Assembly: GCA_937873245.1 (NCBI GenBank)
Contig: CALMVY010000151.1
Location: 1 to 20,345, forward strand
Direction of reading: 5' to 3'
DNA: 20,345 nt
Origin: an uncultured Arthrobacter sp.
Lineage (GTDB): Bacteria > Actinomycetota > Actinomycetes > Actinomycetales > Micrococcaceae
Positions 1-5,816 of this stretch are shown piece by piece (positions within the stretch are counted from its first letter, which is position 1; each line of letters opens with the position of its first letter). A program made the position numbers and the translations under genes. The notes under the pieces were generated by a model. It was not told the DNA's origin. It worked only from the letters and a program-made list of their open reading frames with translations, and searched no databases.

Positions 1-176
1 GGCGCCGACATGCGGCGGCAGGCCGCGCAGGATCGCGGCACCCGGCTCGAGCGTGGCGTCGACGTCGATCACCGCGCTCAGTCGCAGCTCCTCCGCGAGG
101 CGCGCGATCGCGGCCACGGCGTCGTCGTCCCGTCCCAGCCCGGGGCGGAGGTGTCGGTCTCTTCGCTTTTGCTCAC
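1..176 (-). CDS. Unidentified protein, 5' fragment cut by the window edge, with a probable frameshift
   Basis: The frame from 129 down to 1 has strongly coding third positions. It reads DDDAVAAIARLAEELRLSAV and then IDVDATLEPGAAILRGLPP before running off the window. No good start lies upstream in that frame; the residues there are Arg-rich and look non-coding. A GTG at 176-174 (or 185-183) opens a different frame reading MSKSEETDTSAPGWDG, which stops within about 35 codons if read straight through. One extra G in the GGG at 131-129 would join the two into a natural N-terminus. The alternatives are a true start at the GTG at 117-115, or a sequencing error. The product is not recognised. The gene is divergent from mshA and shares its spacer. 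Confidence 0.5.
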
Positions 177-338
177 AGCCGTCACGTTAGCAGCACGCCC
201 GGGCCCTGAGACCGGCGCCGCCCTCCGGCCGGTGAACCCGCGGGGACTTCAGGAGTAATGTTTTATCGAAATGCAGTTCCGGCAGTGTTCATCAGGACGT
301 GACCGGACGTATCTGGTCCCGCTGGGGAAAGGAGAAGA
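177..338. promoter_or_regulatory. Divergent intergenic region between the partial gene and mshA
   Basis: This roughly 160-bp spacer must hold promoters for both directions. On the minus strand, TAACGT just before the GTG at 185/176 could be a -10 for a nearly leaderless transcript. On the plus strand, TATCTG near 310-315 is a weak -10 candidate for mshA with no convincing -35. GGACGT occurs twice close together, near 295-309, which could be a half-site pair. No strong operator or RNA structure is seen. Confidence 0.3.
328..334 (+). promoter_or_regulatory. Ribosome binding site of mshA
   Basis: AAAGGAG lies 4 nt before the ATG at 339 and fixes the mshA start. It is a near-perfect match to the 16S anti-Shine-Dalgarno sequence. 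Confidence 0.8.
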
Positions 339-1625
339 ATGTCGCTGATCCGCCGTGTCGCCTTCCTCTCCCTGCACACTTCGCCGATGGAGCAGCCCGG
401 TTCCGGTGACGCCGGGGGCATGAACGTCTACATCCGCGCCCTCGCCGCCGCCCTCGCCGAAACCGGCGTCGAAGTGGAGATCTTCACCCGGTCCACGTCC
501 GCCGCGCAGGCCGCCGTCGAGCATCCCTCCCCCGGAGTCTGCGTGCACAATGTCCTCGCCGGACCGCCCCGGAAGCTGCCCAAGGAAGAACTGCCAGAAC
601 TGCTGCACAGCATGGTGGCCGAAATCGACCGGATCCGGCGGCTCCAGCCGCACGGCCGGTACGACGTGATCCATTCGCACTACTGGGTTTCGGGGGTGGC
701 CGGGCTTGAGCTTGCCGAGCTGTGGGGCCTGCCGCTCGTGCACACCATGCACACCATGGCCAAGGTGAAGAACCTCCTGCTCGTCTCCGGTGAGCAGCCG
801 GAACCGCGGCGGCGCGAGGACGGCGAGCAACGGATTGTCGACGGCGCCACCCGGCTGATCGCCAACACGGGCACCGAGGCGGCGGAACTGGTCTCGCACT
901 ACCATGCGGACAACGACCACATCGATGTCGCGCCGCCGGGCGTGGACCTGGACATCTTCACCCCGGCCTTCCGCGGCCGGGCCCGGGCCGCCCACGGAGT
1001 GCCGCCGGACCGCTTCCATCTGCTGTTCGCCGGGCGGATCCAGCGCCTCAAGGGCCCGCAGATCCTGATCAAGGCGGCCGCCCTGCTGCGCGCACGGCGT
1101 CCGGACATCGACCTCCAGCTGACCATCGTCGGCGCGGTCAGCGGGTCCAAGGACTTCGATCTGAAGTCGCTGATCAGCGCCGCCGGAATGGACGACGTCG
1201 TCACGCACCATCCGCCCGTCAGCGCACCGGAACTCGCCGGCTGGTACCGTTCCGCCGACGTCGTGGTGATGCCCTCCTACAGCGAATCCTTCGGTCTCGT
1301 GGCGCTGGAAGCCCAGGCCTGCGGCACGCCGGTGGTGGCCACGAAAGTCGGCGGACTGTCCCGCGCCATCTTCGACGGCCGGACCGGGATGCTCGTGGAA
1401 GGCCACAAGGCCACCGACTGGGCCGACGCCTTGGAAGCCCTGCACGACGACCCGGCCACCCGTGAGGACATGGGCCGCGCGGCTGCCCTGCATGCGCAGG
1501 AATTCGGCTGGCAGCGCACCGCCGCCATCACGCTGGAGAGCTACCACACCGCATTGAGCCAGTATTTTGGAAACCTGACCATTCCGGTGGGCCACACGCC
1601 CTCAGCCGGAACCATAGGCCGGTAG
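339..1625 (+). CDS. mshA: D-inositol-3-phosphate glycosyltransferase MshA
   Basis: MshA is a GT4, GT-B fold retaining glycosyltransferase. It transfers GlcNAc from UDP-GlcNAc to 1L-inositol-1-phosphate (D-inositol-3-phosphate), the first committed step of mycothiol synthesis in the actinobacterial cytoplasm. The 428-aa product has the family's usual length. GSGDAGGMNVY (residues 21-31) is the typical N-terminal acceptor/phosphate loop. AGRIQRLKG (231-239) carries the R233/K238 pair that contacts the donor diphosphate. SYSESFGLVALEAQACGTP (313-331) holds the E-x7-E motif (E316, E324). HSHYWVSG at 112-119 is also typical. The start is fixed by a strong AAAGGAG. The gene is followed after 58 nt by fhs on the same strand. 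The nearby ino1 supplies the acceptor. A general GT4 family member is the only alternative, and the MshA N-terminus makes that unlikely. Confidence 0.93.
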   Translation: MSLIRRVAFLSLHTSPMEQPGSGDAGGMNVYIRALAAALAETGVEVEIFTRSTSAAQAAVEHPSPGVCVHNVLAGPPRKLPKEELPELLHSMVAEIDRIRRLQPHGRYDVIHSHYWVSGVAGLELAELWGLPLVHTMHTMAKVKNLLLVSGEQPEPRRREDGEQRIVDGATRLIANTGTEAAELVSHYHADNDHIDVAPPGVDLDIFTPAFRGRARAAHGVPPDRFHLLFAGRIQRLKGPQILIKAAALLRARRPDIDLQLTIVGAVSGSKDFDLKSLISAAGMDDVVTHHPPVSAPELAGWYRSADVVVMPSYSESFGLVALEAQACGTPVVATKVGGLSRAIFDGRTGMLVEGHKATDWADALEALHDDPATREDMGRAAALHAQEFGWQRTAAITLESYHTALSQYFGNLTIPVGHTPSAGTIGR

Positions 1626-1634
1626 CAGCGGCCT
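1616..1634 (+). terminator. Small hairpin over the mshA stop codon
   Basis: AGGCCG and CGGCCT form perfect 6-bp arms around a 7-nt loop (1622-1628) that contains the mshA stop. There is no T tract. It may be a weak or attenuating terminator, or a chance pairing in GC-rich DNA. fhs begins 50 nt further on and may be co-transcribed. Confidence 0.25.
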
Positions 1635-1683
1635 GAAATCACTGGCCGGAACACCCACCGACGCCACGAGCCAAAGGACAACG

Positions 1684-3441
1684 ATGTCTGAAACCACGAT
1701 TCCCGGAACCCCCGCAGCCGCTGGTGCGGTGCCCGCCGCCGATGCGGGGGCACCTGCGCTGAGTGACCTTGAGATCGCGCAGCGGGCCACGATGCGGCCG
1801 ATCGAGGAGATTGCCGCCGCGGCCGGGATCAACGCCGAGGCCCTGGACTTCCACGGACGGTACAAGGCGAAGATCGATCCGGCGAAGCTTGCGGGGTCGA
1901 CGGCGGGCGCCCCGCCGCGTGCCCCCGGCAAGGTGGTGCTGGTCTCGGCGATGTCGCCCACGCCCGCCGGCGAAGGCAAGTCCACCACCACGGTGGGGCT
2001 GGCGGACTCCCTGGCCCGGGCCGGCCACAGGGTGATGATCGCGCTGCGCGAGCCGTCGCTCGGCCCGATCCTGGGCATGAAGGGCGGCGCCACGGGCGGC
2101 GGTTACTCCCAGGTGCTGCCGATGGACGAGATCAACCTGCACTTCACCGGCGATTTCCACGCCGTCACCTCGGCCAACAACGCCCTGATGGCGCTCGTGG
2201 ACAACCACATCTACCAGGGCAACGAGCTGAACATCGATCCGCGCCGGATGACCTTCAAACGCGTGCTGGACATGAATGACCGTTCGTTGCGCGAGGTTGT
2301 GATCGGCCTTGGCGGCCCGACGCAGGGCACCCCGCGGCAGGACGGCTTCGATATCACCGTGGCCTCGGAGATCATGGCGGTGTTCTGCCTCGCGACCGGT
2401 CTCGCGGACCTCCGGGAACGGCTGGGCCGGATCACGTTCGGCTACACCTACGACCGACGGCCTGTCACAGTGGCCGAGCTGGGCGTCCAGGGTGCCCTGA
2501 CCATGCTGCTCAAGGACGCCATCAAACCGAACCTGGTGCAGACCATCGCTGGGACCCCTGCCCTGGTCCACGGCGGGCCGTTCGCCAACATCGCCCACGG
2601 GTGCAACTCCCTGATCGCCACCCAGACAGCCCGCAGCCTCGCGGACATCGTCGTCACCGAGGCCGGCTTCGGCGCGGATCTGGGCGCGGAGAAGTACATG
2701 GACATCAAGTCGCGGGTCGCCGACGTCGCGCCGTCCGCCGTCGTGGTGGTGGCGACCATCCGGGCCCTGAAGATGCACGGCGGCGTCCCCAAGGACCAGC
2801 TCAAGGAACGCAATCTGGACGCACTGGCGGCCGGCGTCGTCAATCTTCAGCGGCACGTGCGGAACGTGGAGAAGTTCGGCATCACGCCGGTGGTGGCGAT
2901 CAACAAGTTCGCCACGGACACCCCGGAGGAGCTGGACTGGCTGCTGGAATGGTGCGCCGCGGAGGGCGTCCAGGCGGCCGTGGCCGACGTCTGGGGCCGG
3001 GGAGGCGGCGGCGACGGCGGCGACGAACTTGCGGCGAAGGTGGCTGCGGCCATTGACGCGCCGCACACCTTCCGGCACCTGTACCCGCTGGAGATGTCGG
3101 TGGAGGACAAGATCCGGACGATTGTGCAGGAGATCTACGGCGCCGACGGGGTGGATTTCTCCGTCCCGGCCCTCAAACGGCTCGCGGAAATCGAGAAGAA
3201 CGGCTGGTCGGGGATGCCGGTGTGCATGGCGAAGACGCAGTATTCCTTCAGCGACGACGCGAGCAAGCTCGGCGCGCCGAAGGGTTTCACCGTCCACGTC
3301 CGCGACCTCATTCCCAAGACCGGCGCCGGCTTCATCGTGGCGCTCACCGGCGCGGTCATGACGATGCCGGGGCTGCCCAAGGTCCCGGCGGCGATGCGTA
3401 TGGACGTCGACGCCGAAGGCAACCCCGTCGGCCTCTTCTAA
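1684..3441 (+). CDS. fhs: Formate-tetrahydrofolate ligase
   Basis: This enzyme (EC 6.3.4.3) makes 10-formyl-THF from formate, THF and ATP, feeding one-carbon units to purine and initiator-tRNA formylation in the cytosol. The 585-aa protein contains the P-loop TPAGEGKSTT (residues 93-102), REPSLGPILGMKGGATGGGY (118-137) and LPMDEINLHFTGD, all diagnostic of the family. MPGLPKVPAA lies near the C-terminus. It is about 25 residues longer than the common 555-560 aa form because of an Ala/Pro-rich N-terminal extension before LSDLEIAQ. The ATG at 1684 is supported by AAAGGA at 1673-1678, so the extension is probably real. A Gly-rich GRGGGGDGGDE stretch falls near residue 438, where a shorter Gly motif is usual. 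The inverted repeat at 3443 starts one base after the stop and may end its transcript. Confidence 0.96.
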   Translation: MSETTIPGTPAAAGAVPAADAGAPALSDLEIAQRATMRPIEEIAAAAGINAEALDFHGRYKAKIDPAKLAGSTAGAPPRAPGKVVLVSAMSPTPAGEGKSTTTVGLADSLARAGHRVMIALREPSLGPILGMKGGATGGGYSQVLPMDEINLHFTGDFHAVTSANNALMALVDNHIYQGNELNIDPRRMTFKRVLDMNDRSLREVVIGLGGPTQGTPRQDGFDITVASEIMAVFCLATGLADLRERLGRITFGYTYDRRPVTVAELGVQGALTMLLKDAIKPNLVQTIAGTPALVHGGPFANIAHGCNSLIATQTARSLADIVVTEAGFGADLGAEKYMDIKSRVADVAPSAVVVVATIRALKMHGGVPKDQLKERNLDALAAGVVNLQRHVRNVEKFGITPVVAINKFATDTPEELDWLLEWCAAEGVQAAVADVWGRGGGGDGGDELAAKVAAAIDAPHTFRHLYPLEMSVEDKIRTIVQEIYGADGVDFSVPALKRLAEIEKNGWSGMPVCMAKTQYSFSDDASKLGAPKGFTVHVRDLIPKTGAGFIVALTGAVMTMPGLPKVPAAMRMDVDAEGNPVGLF

Positions 3442-3442
3442 C

Positions 3443-3509
3443 CCCGTTGCTCTATCACTTTTGGCTGCCATTTCCGGCGGATGGGGACCAAAAGTGATAG
3501 GGCAACGGG
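3443..3509. repeat. 67-bp inverted repeat, copy 1 (upstream of the AbiEi/DUF559 gene)
   Basis: The left arm is 3443-3464 and the right arm 3488-3509. Both are 22 nt and pair fully except one T/G position (3451), which would be a G-U wobble in RNA. The core is CTATCACTTTTGG. The 23-nt centre (3465-3487) contains a smaller CCA..TCC/GGATGG hairpin. The element begins one base after the fhs stop. A nearly identical element of the same length lies at 4483-4549, on the other side of the next gene. It could serve as an fhs terminator, but it lacks an adjacent T run, and sharing arm sequence with a second copy points to a repeat family. Confidence 0.93.
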
Positions 3510-3513
3510 CGCC

Positions 3514-3522
3514 TGTGGATAA
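3514..3522 (-). other. DnaA-box-like 9-mer
   Basis: TGTGGATAA on the plus strand is TTATCCACA on the minus strand, a perfect match to the classical DnaA box. It stands alone between inverted repeat 1 and the AbiEi/DUF559 start. A single 9-mer can occur by chance, so a role in DnaA binding is not established. Confidence 0.3.
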
Positions 3523-3552
3523 CGCGAGCGGGGATCCGGCGTTCGGATAAGA

Positions 3553-4479
3553 ATGGTCCGCATGCACCCTCCAGCTGCATTGCCGGCCCACCTCGCTTCC
3601 GCGCCGTTCACCGTCTACGAGGCGCGGGCTGCGACCCTGGGCAGCTCCCGGCTCCGCGCCGCCGATCTCGCGACGGCTGGCCGGTTGCTCTATCTGCCCG
3701 CCGGGTGGGAGTTTGAACTCCGTGGCCTTGCCCGTGCCCTGGCAGCCTCGACGCCGGGCGCGTGGATTTCGCACCTCACGGCCGCCATGTTGTGGGGCCT
3801 GTGGCTTCCGTCGTGGTTCCGCGGTTGCCGGGAACTGCATCTCAGCAAACCCAAAGCCCTCCCGCCGGTCCGGCGAAAGGGCGTGGTCGGGCATACCGTC
3901 CTGGCGTTCGACGACGAACTCATGGTCTGGAACGGCATTCGGATTTCAACGCCTGCCCGGACCTGGCTGGACCTGGCCCGCATCCTGCCGCTGGAGGACC
4001 TCGTGGCGATCGGTGACCAGCTGGTGCGGCAGCCCCGCCCTGAGCTGGAAGGCCGCACGGAGCCTTGGGCGACGCTTCCCCAGCTAAGGAAAATGCTCAG
4101 CCGGCACCCGAAGCTCAAGGGAATTGTGAAGGCGCGCCAGGCCCTGGAGCTGATCCGGCCCGGCTCCGACTCCGCGCCGGAAACGTTCCTGCGCCTGGCG
4201 TTGACCGCGGCCGGGCTCCCGGAGCCAGAGCTGCAGCTCCGGATAGTGCCGGGCGGAGCCCACTCCCCCGCCGCGGATCTCGGCTACCGGAGGCAAAGGG
4301 TCGCGATCCAGTACGACGGCGGCCACCACCTCACGCGCGAACAACAGTCCCGCGACAACCGCCGAGACGAATCGTTCAACGCGGCTGGCTGGCGCTATTT
4401 CAAGTTCAACGCCGACGATCTCGCAGATGACTTCCGCGGCGCGGTCCAACGAGTCCGGGCGGCCCTCCGTACGTGTTAA
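3553..4479 (+). CDS. AbiEi-type N-terminal domain plus DUF559 (Vsr-like PD-(D/E)XK fold) protein
   Basis: The 308-aa product has two parts. Residues 10-50, LPAHLASAPFTVYEARAATLG then RLRAADL...GRLLYLP, resemble the winged-helix N-terminus annotated as AbiEi antitoxin in many actinobacterial proteins. Residues 205-300 resemble the DUF559 / very-short-patch-repair nuclease fold. Candidate catalytic positions are E210 (SAPE), D242 (AADLGY) and Q253-Y-D255-G (AIQYDGGHH), with H258/H259 and the terminal RYFKFNADDL strand. The usual acidic residue before Y-D-G is Gln here. No AbiEii toxin gene is adjacent, so a toxin-antitoxin role is not supported. A second ATG at 3562 is a possible start, and no strong ribosome binding site precedes either. 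The gene stands alone between two 67-bp palindromes and separates fhs from convergent ino1. Its biological function is unknown. DNA binding or cleavage is inferred from the fold. Confidence 0.82.
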   Translation: MVRMHPPAALPAHLASAPFTVYEARAATLGSSRLRAADLATAGRLLYLPAGWEFELRGLARALAASTPGAWISHLTAAMLWGLWLPSWFRGCRELHLSKPKALPPVRRKGVVGHTVLAFDDELMVWNGIRISTPARTWLDLARILPLEDLVAIGDQLVRQPRPELEGRTEPWATLPQLRKMLSRHPKLKGIVKARQALELIRPGSDSAPETFLRLALTAAGLPEPELQLRIVPGGAHSPAADLGYRRQRVAIQYDGGHHLTREQQSRDNRRDESFNAAGWRYFKFNADDLADDFRGAVQRVRAALRTC

Positions 4480-4482
4480 ACG

Positions 4483-4549
4483 CCGGTTGCCCTATCACTT
4501 TTGGCGGTCAAACCAGAGGTTTGAGGACCATAAGTGATAGGGCAACCGG
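4483..4549. repeat. 67-bp inverted repeat, copy 2 (downstream of the AbiEi/DUF559 gene)
   Basis: The left arm is 4483-4504 and the right arm 4528-4549, each 22 nt with one mismatch (T4501-T4502 region against T4531). The arms match copy 1 at nearly every base, including CTATCACTTTTGG and AGTGATAGGGCAAC. The 23-nt centre (4505-4527) differs in sequence but forms its own perfect 7-bp hairpin, TCAAACC-AGA-GGTTTGA (4508-4524). The element starts 3 nt after the DUF559 stop and ends 12 nt before the convergent ino1 stop, so it may also act as a bidirectional terminator. Confidence 0.94.
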
Positions 4550-4561
4550 GGGAAAGGCTGT

Positions 4562-5647
4562 TTAGCGCTCCAGGTCGCCGCGGATGAAGGCCTCGACCTT
4601 TTCGCGGGCGAGGTCGTCGTTGAACTGCTCCGGCGGGGACTTCATGAAGTAGCTCGACGCGGAGAGCAGCGGGCCGCCGACGCCGCGGTCCAGGCCGATC
4701 TTGGCGGCACGGATGGCATCGATGATCACACCGGCGGAGTTGGGCGAGTCCCAGACCTCCAGCTTGTATTCGAGCGATACCGGGGCGTCGCCGAAGTTGC
4801 GGCCCTCGAGGCGGACGAACGCCCACTTGCGGTCATCGAGCCACTGGACGTAGTCCGACGGGCCGATGTGGACGTCCTTGGCGGCGAGTTCGGCTTCCAC
4901 GTTGGACGTGACGGCCTGCGTCTTGGAGATCTTCTTGGACTCGAGGCGGTCGCGTTCCAGCATGTTCTTGAAGTCCATGTTGCCGCCGACGTTGAGCTGG
5001 TACGTGCGGTCCAGGGTCACGCCGCGGTCCTCGAACAGCTTCGCCATGACGCGGTGCGTGATGGTGGCACCGATCTGGCTCTTGATGTCGTCGCCCACGA
5101 TCGGGACACCGGCGGCGGTGAACTTGTCCGCCCAGGCCTTGGTGCCGGCGATGAAGACCGGGAGGGCGTTGACGAAGGCCACGCCGGCGTCGATGGCGCA
5201 CTGGGCGTAGAACTCAGCGGCTTCCTGGGACCCGACGGGAAGGTAGCAGACCATGACGTCCACTTTGGCGTCCTTGAGGGCCTGGACGACGTCGACCGGC
5301 TCCTCCGGGGACTGCTCGATGGTCTCGAGGTAGTACTTGCCGAGCCCGTCGAGGGTCGGGCCGCGCTGGACGGTCACACCGGTCGGCGGGACGTCGGCGA
5401 TCTTGATGGTGTTGTTTTCGCTGGCCAGGATGGCGGCGGACAGGTCCTGGCCGACCTTCTTGGCGTCGACGTCGAACGCGGCAACGAACTGGACGTCGTT
5501 GACGTGGTACTTGCCGAACTCCACGTGCATCAGGCCCGGGATCGTGGCCTGGGGATCGGCGTCCCGGTAGTACTCAACGCCCTGGACCAGCGAAGTGGCA
5601 CAGTTACCTACGCCGACGATTGCAACACGAATCGGATGTGAAGACAC
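4562..5647 (-). CDS. ino1: Inositol-3-phosphate synthase (actinobacterial Ino1)
   Basis: Ino1 is an NAD-dependent cyclase that turns glucose-6-phosphate into 1D-myo-inositol-3-phosphate, the precursor of phosphatidylinositol and mycothiol. The 361-aa product is close to the mycobacterial length. RVAIVGVGNCATSLVQG (residues 7-23) is the N-terminal Rossmann NAD site. GDDIKSQIGATITHR and NVGGNMDFKNM are the conserved active-site region, and LEYKLEVWDSPNSAGVIIDA is typical of the C-terminal half. The GTG at 5647 is chosen because AAAGGAG (5652-5658) lies 4 nt upstream and the protein then begins SSHPIRVAIVG. A longer reading upstream (to 5752) has no family similarity and covers the promoter. It is convergent with the DUF559 gene. 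A 16-bp palindrome in the leader suggests regulation. Confidence 0.94.
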   Translation of the reverse strand: MSSHPIRVAIVGVGNCATSLVQGVEYYRDADPQATIPGLMHVEFGKYHVNDVQFVAAFDVDAKKVGQDLSAAILASENNTIKIADVPPTGVTVQRGPTLDGLGKYYLETIEQSPEEPVDVVQALKDAKVDVMVCYLPVGSQEAAEFYAQCAIDAGVAFVNALPVFIAGTKAWADKFTAAGVPIVGDDIKSQIGATITHRVMAKLFEDRGVTLDRTYQLNVGGNMDFKNMLERDRLESKKISKTQAVTSNVEAELAAKDVHIGPSDYVQWLDDRKWAFVRLEGRNFGDAPVSLEYKLEVWDSPNSAGVIIDAIRAAKIGLDRGVGGPLLSASSYFMKSPPEQFNDDLAREKVEAFIRGDLER

Positions 5648-5651
5648 GGAA

Positions 5652-5658
5652 CTCCTTT
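5652..5658 (-). promoter_or_regulatory. Ribosome binding site deciding the ino1 GTG start
   Basis: AAAGGAG on the minus strand is 4 nt before the GTG at 5647. It selects this start over in-frame ATGs further upstream. Confidence 0.8.
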
Positions 5659-5719
5659 GGGGACAACTTCTTGTGCCCGGCGCGGCAGCACTCTGATGTA
5701 CGACGGCGGCAGCGGACAC

Positions 5720-5735
5720 GGCGCCGTACGGCGCC
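5720..5735. promoter_or_regulatory. 16-bp perfect palindrome in the ino1 leader
   Basis: GGCGCCGTACGGCGCC equals its own reverse complement. If TAGAAT at 5742-5747 is the -10, transcription would begin about at 5735, so the palindrome would occupy +1 to +16. That is a classical operator position. In RNA it could form only a short-loop hairpin. Corynebacterial and mycobacterial ino1 are known targets of the LacI-type regulator IpsA; whether this site is related is a guess. Confidence 0.55.
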
Positions 5736-5741
5736 ATTAGC

Positions 5742-5752
5742 ATTCTAGTCAA
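5742..5752 (-). promoter_or_regulatory. Candidate ino1 promoter
   Basis: The minus strand reads TTGACTAGAATGCTAATGG. TAGAAT (5747-5742) is a good -10 match, with no clear -35 at normal distance. TTGACT could instead be a -35, but its partner -10 would fall in the palindrome and fit poorly. It sits directly after the hairpin that ends the upstream operon. Confidence 0.4.
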
Positions 5753-5790
5753 CGGCGCGGCGGCCCGGGTTGTTCCCGGCCGCCGCGCCG
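5753..5790 (-). terminator. GC-rich hairpin ending the glgX-treYZ-AKR operon
   Basis: Perfect 13-bp arms (5753-5765 and 5778-5790, GGCCGCCGCGCCG type) enclose a 12-nt loop that can add a few more pairs. It lies 26 nt beyond the aldo/keto reductase stop. There is no long T run, as is common for actinobacterial hairpin terminators. Confidence 0.65.
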
Positions 5791-5816
5791 CCGGTATTAC
5801 CGGGAGGCGGGGCCGG

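Noticed and set aside
249..1595. Long minus-strand open frame opposite mshA
   Set aside because: It mirrors the codons of mshA in high-GC DNA, shows no protein family and has no ribosome binding site.
1639..3894. 751-codon minus-strand open frame opposite fhs and across palindrome 1
   Set aside because: It is an antisense shadow of fhs, rich in Arg, His, Gly and Asp, with no recognisable domain.
3553..4479. AbiE toxin-antitoxin system
   Set aside because: No AbiEii nucleotidyltransferase toxin lies next to the gene. The AbiEi-like part is only an N-terminal domain on a DUF559 protein.
3443..4549. Classic insertion sequence or composite transposon
   Set aside because: The repeats are self-contained palindromes, not terminal repeats of one element. 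No DDE, tyrosine or serine recombinase is encoded and no target-site duplication was found.
5648..5752. Longer N-terminus for Ino1 starting at 5752
   Set aside because: The extra residues have no family similarity, they cover the promoter and palindrome, and a strong ribosome binding site supports the GTG at 5647.
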